A stretch of DNA of 64,000 nt from Nocardia sp. CDC159 (GTDB lineage: Bacteria > Actinomycetota > Actinomycetes > Mycobacteriales > Mycobacteriaceae). Shown here piece by piece: positions 29,092 through 37,587 of this stretch. The stretch spans positions 310,001 through 374,000 of the forward strand of contig NZ_JAMRXH010000006.1 in NCBI RefSeq assembly GCF_023740735.1, in the 5' to 3' direction. The position numbers and the translations under genes are program-made. A model generated the notes under the pieces. The model worked only from the letters and a program-made list of their open reading frames with translations, was not told the DNA's origin and made no database searches. How positions within the stretch are numbered: the first letter of the stretch is position 1; each line of letters begins with the position of its first letter.

Positions 29092-29975
29092 TGCGCCCCT
29101 CCCTCGCTCGCGCCGCCCCCCGATTCCCTGGCCTCGCCACCTCTCGATCCCCTGGCCTCGCCACCTCTCGATTCCCTGGACTCGCCGCCTCTCGATTCCC
29201 TGGACTCGCCACCTCTCGATTCCCTGGACTCGTCACCTCTCGATTCCCTGGACTCGCCACGCTTTTCGGCGAGTCCAGGGTGCAACGGCTGCTCTGGGAC
29301 CGCCGTACTGCGGGCGACGCGCAACCCGGCCAACGTCGCCTCCCCGGGCTCGCCCTCGTTGGCACGCGGCCGCTCGTCCGGGAACCCCGCGAGGATGCGC
29401 GCCGTCTCCCGGAACGTGCACAGCGGTGCCCCACTGCGTGTCCCGGTCACCTGCTCGCCTCGCCGCAGCGAATCCACGAGCGCCCGAGCCGATTCCGGCG
29501 TCTGATTGTCGAAGAACTCCCAATTGACCATCAGCACCGGCGCGTAATCGCAGGCGGCATTGCATTCGATGTGCTCGAGCGTGACCGCCCCATCGGGCGT
29601 CGTCTCACCGTGCCCGATCCCCAGATGCTCCTTCAGCTCCGCCAGGATCTGATCCCCGCCCATGACCGCGCACAGCGTATTGGTGCACACCCCGACGTGA
29701 TAATCCCCGGTCGGGGTGCGCCGGTACATGGAGTAGAAGGTGGCCACCGCGGTCACCTCGGCATCGGTCAAACCCAGCTGCTCGGCACAGAATCCGATGC
29801 CGGTGCCGGAGACATAACCCTCCACCCCCTGCACCAGGTGCAGCAGCGGCAGCAGCGCCGAGCGCGGTTGCGGATAGCGCTCGATGATCTCCTTCGCCTC
29901 GAGCTGTAGCCGGTCCCGCACCTCCTGCGGATACGGAATCGGCCGGGTGCCCAGCTTCAACAGGATTTCCGTCAT
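29088..29975 (-). CDS. nuoE: NADH-quinone oxidoreductase subunit E with repetitive C-terminal tail
   Basis: About 295 aa. The thioredoxin-like core (residues 1-200) holds the N1a 2Fe-2S cluster with CTNTLC (C-x4-C) and ECNAACDY (C-x3-C). The last 60 or so residues are an octapeptide repeat, [12 protein letters not shown], encoded by six 24-bp units at 29121-29264. M. tuberculosis NuoE is about 252 aa, so the tail is an extension. It is strongly charged and probably disordered on the cytosolic arm. Start ATG 29975; overlaps nuoD by 4 bp. Confidence 0.94.
   Translation of the reverse strand: MTEILLKLGTRPIPYPQEVRDRLQLEAKEIIERYPQPRSALLPLLHLVQGVEGYVSGTGIGFCAEQLGLTDAEVTAVATFYSMYRRTPTGDYHVGVCTNTLCAVMGGDQILAELKEHLGIGHGETTPDGAVTLEHIECNAACDYAPVLMVNWEFFDNQTPESARALVDSLRRGEQVTGTRSGAPLCTFRETARILAGFPDERPRANEGEPGEATLAGLRVARSTAVPEQPLHPGLAEKRGESRESRGDESRESRGGESRESRGGESRESRGGEARGSRGGEARESGGGASEGGAQ
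29121..29264. repeat. 24-bp tandem repeat (six units) within nuoE
   Basis: Six head-to-tail 24-bp units start at 29121, 29145, 29169, 29193, 29217 and 29241. The consensus begins CGATTCCCTGGACTCG and ends CCACCTCT. Units differ at one to four positions, and the last four are the most alike. The length is a multiple of three, so unit number can change without breaking the nuoE frame. Confidence 0.9.
29246..29280. repeat. 13-bp perfect inverted repeat at the end of the minisatellite
   Basis: CCCTGGACTCGCC (29246-29258) pairs with GGCGAGTCCAGGG (29268-29280) around a 9-nt loop. The left arm belongs to the sixth repeat unit; the right arm is an inverted copy of the same unit core. It could form a stable mRNA hairpin within nuoE. 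Confidence 0.8.
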
Positions 29976-31291
29976 CGGTCCACACCACCCATCACCGGGT
30001 CGATCGAGGCCACCGCGGCGATCACGTCGGCGACCATGCCGCCCTCGCATGCCGCCGCCACCGCCTGCAGATTCGTGAACGAGGGATCGCGATAGTGCAC
30101 CCGGTACGGCCGGGTGCCGCCGTCGGAGACCATATGCACACCCAGCTCGCCGCGCGGCGACTCCACCGCCGAGTACACCTGCCCGGCGGGCACCCGCATC
30201 CCCTCGGTGACCAGCTTGAAGTGGTGGATCAGCGCCTCCATGGAGGTGCCCATGATCTTGCCGATGTGCTGGGGGGAGTTGCCCAGACCGTCCGGTCCCA
30301 GCTGCAGATCGGCGGGCCAGGCGATCTTCTTGTCGTCGATCATCACCGGCCCCGGCCGCAACCGGTCCAGGCACTGCTCGACGATCTTGAGCGATTCCTT
30401 CATCTCGTTGACACGAATCAGGTAGCGGCCGTAGGCATCACAGCCGGTATCGGTCATCACGTCGAATTCGTAGTTCTCGTAGCCGCAGTAGGGCTGGGCC
30501 TTGCGCAGATCGTGCGGCAGCCCGGTCGAGCGCAGACAGGGGCCGGTGACGCCCAGGGCCATACACGCGGTCAGATCCAGATAGCCGATACCGCGGGTGC
30601 GGGCCTTCCAGATCGGATTCTCGTTGAGCAGCAGTTCGAGATCCCGCAGCCGAGACGGCATGAGCGCCAACAGCTCTCGGATCTTCGGCACGCCGTCCTC
30701 GGGCAGGTCCTGGGCCAGCCCGCCCGGGCGGATGTAGGCGTGGTTCATCCGCAGCCCGGTGATCAGCTCGAAGATGTCCAGCACCAGCTCGCGCTCGCGG
30801 AAGCCGAACAGCATCGGCGTGAGCGCGCCCAGCTCCATGCCGCCGGTGGCCAGCGCGACCAGATGGGAGGAGATTCGGTTGAGCTCCATGAGCAGTACCC
30901 GAATCACGTTGGCGCGCTCGGGAATCTCCTCGGTGATGTCGAGCAGCTTCTCCACGCCCAGGCAGTACGCCGTCTCGTTGTAGAACGGCGACAGATAGTC
31001 CATCCGGGTGACGAAGGTGACGCCCTGCACCCAGTTGCGGAACTCGAGATTCTTCTCGATCCCGGTGTGCAGATATCCGATGCCGCAGCGGGCCTCGGTG
31101 ACGGTCTCGCCCTCGATCTCCAGGATCAGCCGCAGCACGCCGTGTGTGGACGGATGCTGCGGGCCCATATTGACGACGATGCGTTCCTCGGCGGCCCCGC
31201 CCAGGGATTCGCGCACGTCGTCCCAGTCCTGGCCGACGACGGTGACCGTCTTCTCCTGCGGCGCGGACTCTTTGGTATCGATGTCGTTCAT
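29972..31291 (-). CDS. nuoD: NADH-quinone oxidoreductase subunit D
   Basis: A 439-aa 49-kDa-type subunit lining the quinone site. Conserved parts are [17 protein letters not shown] with the quinone-contacting histidine, [12 protein letters not shown], and [12 protein letters not shown]. The C-terminus has [15 protein letters not shown] and [17 protein letters not shown], related to [NiFe] hydrogenase large subunits but lacking the nickel cysteines. The length equals that in mycobacteria. The ATG shares one base with the nuoC stop (TGATG). Confidence 0.96.
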   Translation of the reverse strand: MNDIDTKESAPQEKTVTVVGQDWDDVRESLGGAAEERIVVNMGPQHPSTHGVLRLILEIEGETVTEARCGIGYLHTGIEKNLEFRNWVQGVTFVTRMDYLSPFYNETAYCLGVEKLLDITEEIPERANVIRVLLMELNRISSHLVALATGGMELGALTPMLFGFRERELVLDIFELITGLRMNHAYIRPGGLAQDLPEDGVPKIRELLALMPSRLRDLELLLNENPIWKARTRGIGYLDLTACMALGVTGPCLRSTGLPHDLRKAQPYCGYENYEFDVMTDTGCDAYGRYLIRVNEMKESLKIVEQCLDRLRPGPVMIDDKKIAWPADLQLGPDGLGNSPQHIGKIMGTSMEALIHHFKLVTEGMRVPAGQVYSAVESPRGELGVHMVSDGGTRPYRVHYRDPSFTNLQAVAAACEGGMVADVIAAVASIDPVMGGVDR

Positions 31292-32022
31292 CAGCTGTAC
31301 GCCCTCCGCTGATCGGGCGGCGGGATGCGCGCGCCCTTGTATTCGACCGGAATGCCGCCGAGCGGATAGTCCTTGCGCTGCGGATGCCCGCGCCAGTCGT
31401 CGGGCATGAGGATGCGGGTCAGCGAGGGATGTCCGTCGAACAGGATGCCGAAGAAGTCGTAGGTCTCCCGCTCGTGCCAATCCGTGGTCGGATACACCGA
31501 ATACAGCGAGGGGATATGCGGATCGGCGTCCGGCGCGGACACCTCCAGCCGCAGCCTGCGGCCGTGGGTGATCGAGGCGAGGTGGTAGACCGCATGCAGT
31601 TCCCGGCCGGTGTCGTCGGGATAGTGCACCCCGCTCACGCCCAGGCACAGCTCGAACCGCAGTGCCTCGTCGTCGCGCAGTGCCCGCGCCACCGCGGGCA
31701 GCCGTTCGCGGCGCACGTGCAGGGTCAGCTCGCCGCGGAACACCACGATCTTTTCGATCGCCGCGTCGAAGCCGTTGTCGGGCAGCACCTCTCGCAGCCG
31801 GTCGACCAGTTCGTCGAAGTAGCCGCCGTACGGGGGCGGGGTGCTGCCGGGCAGGCTGACGGTGCGTACCAGGCCGCCGTAGCCGGAGGTGTCCCCGGTG
31901 CCGCTGACGCCGAACATGCCGTGGCGCACCCCGATGACCTCGTCGCCGGGCTGGGCACGCTGATCCTGCTCGGCTCGCTGGGCCTCGTCCTGTCCCGGTG
32001 CGACGCTCGAATCCTCTTTCAT
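31291..32022 (-). CDS. nuoC: NADH-quinone oxidoreductase subunit C
   Basis: A 243-aa 30-kDa-type subunit. The conserved core includes [16 protein letters not shown] and [20 protein letters not shown], leading into [20 protein letters not shown] and the end [14 protein letters not shown]. The N-terminal 60 residues are hydrophilic and variable, as in other actinobacteria. It is separate from nuoD, unlike the fused NuoCD of E. coli. It overlaps nuoB by 4 bp. Confidence 0.95.
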   Translation of the reverse strand: MKEDSSVAPGQDEAQRAEQDQRAQPGDEVIGVRHGMFGVSGTGDTSGYGGLVRTVSLPGSTPPPYGGYFDELVDRLREVLPDNGFDAAIEKIVVFRGELTLHVRRERLPAVARALRDDEALRFELCLGVSGVHYPDDTGRELHAVYHLASITHGRRLRLEVSAPDADPHIPSLYSVYPTTDWHERETYDFFGILFDGHPSLTRILMPDDWRGHPQRKDYPLGGIPVEYKGARIPPPDQRRAYS

Positions 32023-32573
32023 CGCAACAGACCTGTCATCCGGACGGTCGGTGTGACCGCGAGTGCGGCCGCTTCGGCCGCGCGCACCGCTTCCTCGCGG
32101 TCGACGCCGAGCGGCATCTCCTGAATCTTCTCGTGCAGCTTCAGGATCGCGTGCAGCAGCATCTCCGGCCGCGGCGGGCAGCCGGGCAGGTAGATGTCAA
32201 CGGGCACAACGTGATCGACGCCCTGCACGATGGCGTAGTTGTTGAACATGCCGCCCGACGAGGCGCAGACGCCCATGGCCAGCACCCATTTCGGCTCGGT
32301 CATCTGGTCGTAGACCTGCCGCAGCACCGGCGCCATCTTCTGACTGACCCGGCCCGCCACGATCATCAGATCGGCCTGCCGCGGCGAGGCGCGGAACGCC
32401 TCCATACCGAAGCGCGCCAGGTCGAAACGCCCGGCGCCGGTGGCCATCATCTCGATCGCGCAGCAGGCCAGGCCGAAGGTGGCAGGCCACAGCGAGCCCT
32501 TGCGCAGATATCCCGCGAACTGTTCGACCGTGCTCAGCAGAAATCCGCTGGGCAACTTCTCCTCGAGACCCAT
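32019..32573 (-). CDS. nuoB: NADH-quinone oxidoreductase subunit B
   Basis: A 184-aa subunit carrying cluster N2, the last electron donor to quinone. The tandem-cysteine motif is in [16 protein letters not shown]. The other ligands are in [14 protein letters not shown] and [12 protein letters not shown]. All four cysteines are present. An 85-bp gap separates it from nuoA; it overlaps nuoC by 4 bp. Confidence 0.96.
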   Translation of the reverse strand: MGLEEKLPSGFLLSTVEQFAGYLRKGSLWPATFGLACCAIEMMATGAGRFDLARFGMEAFRASPRQADLMIVAGRVSQKMAPVLRQVYDQMTEPKWVLAMGVCASSGGMFNNYAIVQGVDHVVPVDIYLPGCPPRPEMLLHAILKLHEKIQEMPLGVDREEAVRAAEAAALAVTPTVRMTGLLR

Positions 32574-32658
32574 TTCCCTCTTCCCCTATTGGTTCAATGT
32601 CCCCGTACCCTGCGGCTGGCTCGACGCTCCCATGCCCTGCGGCGAAGCCGTCAGGGCC

Positions 32659-33039
32659 TCAGTCCCAGCTCAGGCCGCCGCGCTTCCACTCGTAGGCGTA
32701 AGCCACCGAGACGTTGAAGATGAACAGCGCCATCGCGGCCAGTCCGAACACACCCAGCGCATCGAAGTGGATCGCCCAGGGGTACAGGAACACGATCTCG
32801 ATGTCGAAGATGATGAACAGCATCGCGGTGAGGTAGTACTTCACCGGAAAGCGTTGTCCGGCAGCGTTTCCAGGACCTCCGGCCACCGAATGCGGTGTCG
32901 GCTCGATGCCGCATTCGTAGGCCTCGAGTTTGGCCCGGTTGTAGCGCTTCGGGCCGATGAGGGCCGCAAGCAACAGCGAAACGAGCGCGAACGCCGCAGC
33001 GATCGCGCCGAGAACGAGGGTCGGCACCTCGGTATTCAC
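32659..33039 (-). CDS. nuoA: NADH-quinone oxidoreductase subunit A
   Basis: A 126-aa subunit with three membrane helices. The conserved loop EAYECGIEPT and the charged helix LFIIFDIEIVFLYPWAI are present, with the acidic residues that contact NuoH and NuoJ. It starts at GTG 33039 with AGGAGG about 9 nt upstream. It is the first gene of the operon. Confidence 0.95.
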   Translation of the reverse strand: MNTEVPTLVLGAIAAAFALVSLLLAALIGPKRYNRAKLEAYECGIEPTPHSVAGGPGNAAGQRFPVKYYLTAMLFIIFDIEIVFLYPWAIHFDALGVFGLAAMALFIFNVSVAYAYEWKRGGLSWD

Positions 33040-33326
33040 AACTGCAACCCCTCCTCGAGACCTGGACGCGGACAGCAGCTGCCGAGGCGGGGCTGACATC
33101 GTCGTCCGCCGGGCCAGTCTCGCCCCAGGCCCGCTCGACATCGGCGCGGGCGAAAGGGGGCTGACCTGACGGAGGTGTCATGGCAACGCCCGCACTCGTG
33201 TGAGCTACGGCACAGCCTACAACCGTTCCTTCTGAATGCGCACCGAATGAGTGCGGTCTTTGATCGAATTCCGTACTGCGATTTATGACCGAATCGGGGT
33301 AATCGAGGGTTTCGGGGGCGCGGTGG

Positions 33327-34229
33327 TCACATGACGGCACGCAGTGCGCGGTCGGGAACCGCCGCCAGGACGCGAGCGAATTCCGCGACGCGCAGACTCT
33401 CGTGATCGCGCGCCCAGATCAGCCCGAGCTGGGAATCCGGGACCCCGTGCACGGGAACGAAACTCACGTCGGGGCGGCGGTGGTACTCGGCCGTGGTGCA
33501 GCACAGCAGGAGCCCGCCGCGGCCCGCCGCGACGGCGGCGATCGCCTCCTGGACGGTCCGCACCAGCGGGCCCGCCGGGATGGGCCGGCCGTCGGGGGTG
33601 CGGCTAGGGGCTTGTGCCTCGCACCAGTAACGCGGTGCGGTGCGGGCGATTCCGATGAGCGGGCAGTCGGCGAGATCGCCCGCGTCGAGGGCCGCACGCC
33701 GGGCGAGCCGATGTCCGGCGGGCAACGCCAGCACCTGCGGGCGCGGCGGCAGGACCTGGCCGACGACGAGATCGTCCTCGGCCACCGGCAGCAGCACCAG
33801 CGCGGCGTCGGTCTCCTGCCTGCGCACCGGACCGAAGGGGTCGGACCAGGGAATCTCCACCAGCTCGACGGTGACGTCGGGAAATTCGTCGTGAAAGGTG
33901 GTGACCGCGTTGAGGATCTGCTCGTCGGCGCTGCCCTGGAAACCGATGCGCAGCACCCCGCGCCGACCGCGCGCGATCGCGCAGGCGTTGTCCACGGCCG
34001 CGCGCAGCCCGCGATAGGCCGCGGTGAGTTCGGGATAGAGCTCCTGGCCCAGCGGTGTCAGCCGCACCCGGCGGCTGGTGCGCTCCACCAGCCGCGCCCC
34101 GATGCGCCGCTCGAGCGAGCGCAGCAGCTGCGAGATCCGGCTCTGCGAGACGTACAGTCGCGCGGCCGCCTTCCCGAAATGCAACTCCTCGGCAACGGCC
34201 AGGAACGCCTCGAGCTCCCGCAGTTCCAT
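33327..34229 (-). CDS. LysR-family transcriptional regulator
   Basis: About 300 aa from ATG 34229; upstream in-frame starts add no recognisable sequence. The N-terminal winged helix is MELRELEAFLAVAEELHFGK, continuing with LYVSQSRISQLLRSLERRIG (recognition helix) and the FxRTxRxxxLT-like ERTSRRVRLTPLG. The C-terminal periplasmic-binding-like domain senses a small molecule (start GVLRIGFQGSADEQIL). It is divergent from the MFS transporter with 97 bp between, the usual layout for a LysR regulator controlling the neighbouring exporter. A dyad at 34258-34286 is a candidate site. Confidence 0.9.
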   Translation of the reverse strand: MELRELEAFLAVAEELHFGKAAARLYVSQSRISQLLRSLERRIGARLVERTSRRVRLTPLGQELYPELTAAYRGLRAAVDNACAIARGRRGVLRIGFQGSADEQILNAVTTFHDEFPDVTVELVEIPWSDPFGPVRRQETDAALVLLPVAEDDLVVGQVLPPRPQVLALPAGHRLARRAALDAGDLADCPLIGIARTAPRYWCEAQAPSRTPDGRPIPAGPLVRTVQEAIAAVAAGRGGLLLCCTTAEYHRRPDVSFVPVHGVPDSQLGLIWARDHESLRVAEFARVLAAVPDRALRAVM

Positions 34230-34257
34230 CTCCGCACCCGCCTGTTCCTCGGTCGAT

Positions 34258-34286
34258 AAGTCCCACTCATAGAAGGATGAGGACTT
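34258..34286. promoter_or_regulatory. Interrupted dyad between LysR and MFS genes
   Basis: Outer arms AAGTC and GACTT and inner arms CTCAT (34266-34270) and ATGAG (34277-34281) are nested around a 6-nt centre. It lies in the divergent intergenic region where LysR regulators usually bind. It is a candidate operator only. Confidence 0.35.
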
Positions 34287-34326
34287 CGCCGTTGTTCCCG
34301 CCGATCGCCGCCGGTTGGCTGAAATC

Positions 34327-35532
34327 ATGACAAATGTTGATGCAATCACCACCGAATCCGTTGTGGTTCAGCGGCTTCCGGGTGGCGGCTGGCCCGCGGT
34401 GGTGGTCGTGGGGCTGGGCACCTTCACCGTGGTGACCTCGGAGATGTTGCCGGTGGGCCTGCTCACCTCGATCAGCGCATCGCTGGGTGTCTCCGAGGGA
34501 GTGGCCGGTCTGGCTCTGACGACGACCGGCATGTTGGCGATGACCGCGCCGTTTCTGATGTCGCTGCTCGGCCGCCTCGATCGGCGGCGCCTGCTGTGTG
34601 CGCTGCTGCTGGTGGTCGCGCTCGGCAACCTGCTGTCGGGACTTGCCCCGAACTTCGCCGTACTGGCCATCGGGCGGATCCTCATCGGCGCGGGAATGGG
34701 TGGGGTGTGGGCGATCTCGGGCAGCCTCGGGGTTCGACTGGTCGCACCGGCGTCGGTGGGGCGAGCGACCTCGCTGATCTTCAGCGGCGTCGCGGTGGCT
34801 TCGGTGCTCGGCGTTCCGGCGGGCACCTACCTGGGCTCGATACTCGGCTGGCGTTCGGCGTTCGTCACGGCCGCGGCACTGGCCGTGGTGATCTCGGCAG
34901 CCGCGGCGCTGGTGGTGCCGTCGTTGCCCGCGGCGCGATCGGTGTCGCTGCGCGAACTGCCCGCGCTGCTGGCGCATCCGCCGTTGCGCACCGGAATGAT
35001 CGTGGTCCTGCTGCTGGTGAGTGGACACTTCGCCGCCTACACCTACGTCCCGCCATTCCTCGAGCAGATCACCGGTATCGGCGCGACCGCCGTAAGCCTC
35101 TTCCTGCTCTGCTACGGAATCGCCGGTGTGGCGGGCACCTTCGGCTTCGGCAGCGTCGCCGCCCGCGCACCCCGCCGCGCGATCCTGATCATCGGCGTGG
35201 GCATCGGCGCATCGGTAGCCCTGCTGGCAATCCTCGGCGCCACTGTGGCAGCTGCCGCGATCCTGCTCGTGCTGTGGGGAGTGTCCTACGGCGGCGTCTC
35301 GGTGAGCACTCAGAACTGGACGCTCGCCGCGGCCCCCGGAGCCCGAGAGGCGGCTTCGGCCATCCTCGTCGCGGTGTTCAACGGCGCGATCGCCCTGGGC
35401 GCGTTGGTCGGCGGGCGCGCGGTCGACGGGATCGGGGTGCGCGCGGCGCTGTGGGTCGGTGTCGGCCTCGCGCTGGCGGCGGTCGCGGTGGCCGTGCTGG
35501 GGCGGGGCCCTGGCCTTCGGCCAGGGAAATAG
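34327..35532 (+). CDS. MFS transporter (DHA1/AraJ-type exporter)
   Basis: About 401 aa with 12 membrane helices. The early segment VTSEMLPVGLLTSIS and the loop-2 motif LGRLDRRRLLCALL identify a drug:H+ antiporter-1-type permease. IGRILIGAGMGGVWAIS and GVPAGTYLGSILGWRSAF (motif C region) are typical of the AraJ/CmlA group. Substrates are usually sugars or small drugs; not predictable here. Start ATG 34327 is preferred over a TTG four codons upstream. It is probably regulated by the divergent LysR gene. Confidence 0.88.
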   Translation: MTNVDAITTESVVVQRLPGGGWPAVVVVGLGTFTVVTSEMLPVGLLTSISASLGVSEGVAGLALTTTGMLAMTAPFLMSLLGRLDRRRLLCALLLVVALGNLLSGLAPNFAVLAIGRILIGAGMGGVWAISGSLGVRLVAPASVGRATSLIFSGVAVASVLGVPAGTYLGSILGWRSAFVTAAALAVVISAAAALVVPSLPAARSVSLRELPALLAHPPLRTGMIVVLLLVSGHFAAYTYVPPFLEQITGIGATAVSLFLLCYGIAGVAGTFGFGSVAARAPRRAILIIGVGIGASVALLAILGATVAAAAILLVLWGVSYGGVSVSTQNWTLAAAPGAREAASAILVAVFNGAIALGALVGGRAVDGIGVRAALWVGVGLALAAVAVAVLGRGPGLRPGK

Positions 35533-35565
35533 AGAGTTGGCCAGGGAAGTGCGGTTCGGTATCCG

Positions 35566-35973
35566 CTACGCCGCCGACCTACCCCGCAGTGCCCCCACCA
35601 CCGCCTCCGTCAGCTGGAACGGATCGATCGGATGCGACGCCACCGCCTCGGCGCGCGACCAATTCGCCAGCCAGGCATCGTCGGCGCGGCCGGCGAGGAC
35701 CACGATGGGTGGGCAGTCGGCGATTTCGTCCTTGAGCTGTTTGGCCAGGCCCATGCCGCCGGTGGGGGCGGCCTCGCCGTCGAGGATGGCCAGATCGATG
35801 CCGCCCGCGTCGAGTTGTTCGATGACGATCGGGCCGGTGGCGACCTCGAGGTAGTCGAAGGGCGGCAGGTCGGGGCGCGGGTGCTTGCCCAGCGCCAGCA
35901 TCACCTGGCTGCGGGTGTCGGAATCGCTGCTGTACACGAGAACCCGCACGGCGGGACGGTTCGCATCGGCCAC
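35566..35973 (-). CDS. Stand-alone degenerate receiver-domain protein (Rv3143-like)
   Basis: A 135-aa single receiver fold. The acidic turn YSSDSDTRSQ and the phosphoacceptor aspartate in DLAILDGEA are kept. The switch residue after strand 4 is alanine (VVLAGRAD) and the position of the invariant lysine reads ASHPIDPFQ, a histidine. It may therefore not be phosphorylated normally. M. tuberculosis Rv3143, a similar orphan receiver, lies just upstream of nuoA; here an LysR-MFS pair intervenes. There is no output domain, so it would act by protein contact. Confidence 0.75.
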   Translation of the reverse strand: MADANRPAVRVLVYSSDSDTRSQVMLALGKHPRPDLPPFDYLEVATGPIVIEQLDAGGIDLAILDGEAAPTGGMGLAKQLKDEIADCPPIVVLAGRADDAWLANWSRAEAVASHPIDPFQLTEAVVGALRGRSAA

Positions 35974-36151
35974 GTCCGCATGCTACGTCCGCGGGTGCGG
36001 CCGCGGTGGCAGGTTCGCGCACTCGATCCGCGCGCCGGTGCGCTGACTTCACCGCCGGGTTGATCGTTCCCGCCGGAATCGTTGCTGGTCACCGCGGCGA
36101 AATCGCGAGATCCTGGGAGGCAGCAAGGGCACCGACGGGTAAGGCGGCACA

Positions 36152-36580
36152 ATGCGAATTTCGGAGGTTCTGCGCAAGAAGGGCGCCGAGGTGGTCACGA
36201 TCGCCCCCGACGCCGACGTCCGCGCGCTGCTGGCGACACTGGCCGAACACAATGTCGGCGCGGTCGTGGTGTCGGCGGACGGAATCGGCATCGACGGCAT
36301 CGTGTCCGAACGCGACATCGTGCGTCGACTGCATCGTTTCGGAGCGGATCTGCTGGACCGCCCGGTCGCGGAGATCATGACCGCGGTCGTGCACACCTGT
36401 TCCCCCGACGATCGGGTGGACAGCCTCCGCGCCACCATGACCGACCACCGCATTCGGCACCTGCCGGTGGTCCAGGACGAGCGCATGGTCGGCATCGTCA
36501 GCATCGGCGACGTGGTCAAGAGCGCGATCTCCGAATTGCAGGACGAACGCGAACATCTGGTCCAATATCTGCACGGTTGA
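36152..36580 (+). CDS. Two-CBS-domain protein
   Basis: A 142-aa protein of two CBS repeats. The first has VVTIAPDADVRALLATLAEH and the GIVSERDIVRRL signature. The second has HTCSPDDRVDSLRATMTDHR then RHLPVVQDERMVGIVSIGDV. Such tandem CBS proteins bind adenosyl ligands (AMP, ATP, NADH, SAM) and regulate partners, or act under hypoxia or stress in mycobacteria. No fused effector domain is present. Confidence 0.9.
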   Translation: MRISEVLRKKGAEVVTIAPDADVRALLATLAEHNVGAVVVSADGIGIDGIVSERDIVRRLHRFGADLLDRPVAEIMTAVVHTCSPDDRVDSLRATMTDHRIRHLPVVQDERMVGIVSIGDVVKSAISELQDEREHLVQYLHG

Positions 36581-36699
36581 GTAGGCTGCGCGCGCACCGG
36601 TCGCGCCGCGCGGCCGGATGTGGCAAGGTATGAAACGCTGATACGTTCTCCCGCAAAGGGTTTCGCTCGACGAATGCGGGCAGTTCGTTGGGGACAGGC

Positions 36700-37410
36700 G
36701 TGACACGGTTCGAGCAGCTGAGCGACCGATTCCTGACGGCCCTGAAGGCCGGCAGGGGTGGAGTCGCGGGCGCATGCCATGCCTGCGTGCACGTGCTGCC
36801 CGTGCAGCGCGCCGCGATCGTGATCGATGAACACCACGCGGGCGTGCAGCCGTGGTACTCCAGTGACGCGATGGCCGCCGGGGTCGAGGCCGTGCAGGCG
36901 ACGGTGGGGGAGGGCCCGGCGGTGGACGCGGTGGCGACCGGCCGTCCCGTCCCGGTCTCGGATCTGGCCGGTCCCGGCGACCGCTGGCCCGGTTTCGCCG
37001 ACGCCCTCGCCGACACCGACGCCTCCGGCGCGATGTTCGCAATCCCCCTGCAGCTCGGCGCGATCCGCTTCGGCGCGCTGGACCTCTACCGCGACACCCC
37101 GGGTGAACCTGACGCATCGATCATGTCCGCGAGCCTGCACATCGCCGATCTGATCACCGACCAGCTCATCCGCGCCCGCACCCGCCGTAGCACCCCCGCC
37201 GCCATCCACCCCGACGATCTGCTCTGGCTCGAACAACCCCTGGCCAGCCGCGCCATCCACCAGGCCGCGGGAATGGTGGTGGCGCAATCCAATATCGCCG
37301 TCCCCGATGCCTACGCCCGCCTGCGCGCCTACGCGTTCGGCCACGGCATGTCGCTCGCCGAGGTCTCCCGCGCGGTGATCGCCCGCCGAATTCGCTTCGA
37401 AGCGGATTGA
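36700..37410 (+). CDS. GAF-ANTAR domain protein (1)
   Basis: About 236 aa starting at GTG 36700. Residues about 20-160 form a GAF sensor domain (AIVIDEHHAGVQPWYSSD, then AIPLQLGAIRFGALDLYRD). Residues about 175-230 are an ANTAR RNA-binding domain: IHQAAGMVVAQSNIAVPDAY and RLRAYAFGHGMSLAEVSRAV. ANTAR proteins bind paired hexaloop hairpins in nascent RNA and prevent termination. It is one of three of this type within 5.5 kb. Confidence 0.88.
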   Translation: MTRFEQLSDRFLTALKAGRGGVAGACHACVHVLPVQRAAIVIDEHHAGVQPWYSSDAMAAGVEAVQATVGEGPAVDAVATGRPVPVSDLAGPGDRWPGFADALADTDASGAMFAIPLQLGAIRFGALDLYRDTPGEPDASIMSASLHIADLITDQLIRARTRRSTPAAIHPDDLLWLEQPLASRAIHQAAGMVVAQSNIAVPDAYARLRAYAFGHGMSLAEVSRAVIARRIRFEAD

Positions 37411-37587
37411 ATTCGAGCGGCAGGCGAAATCTCGGCGAGCCCGATCGAATGCCCCGTGAACTGCGGTCGACGGATGGTGCGGCCGATTCAGGGAACCGGT
37501 GGCCAACCGACGAACGCCGTTCACAAGGTGGCACGGTTGTCCCAATAGCGTGGTGACGCGTCGGCCAGTGCTACGTCAGGGGTTGCG

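Noticed and set aside
29121..29264. CRISPR-like array
   Set aside because: Units are contiguous 24-bp repeats without spacers and lie in frame in nuoE; no cas genes are present.
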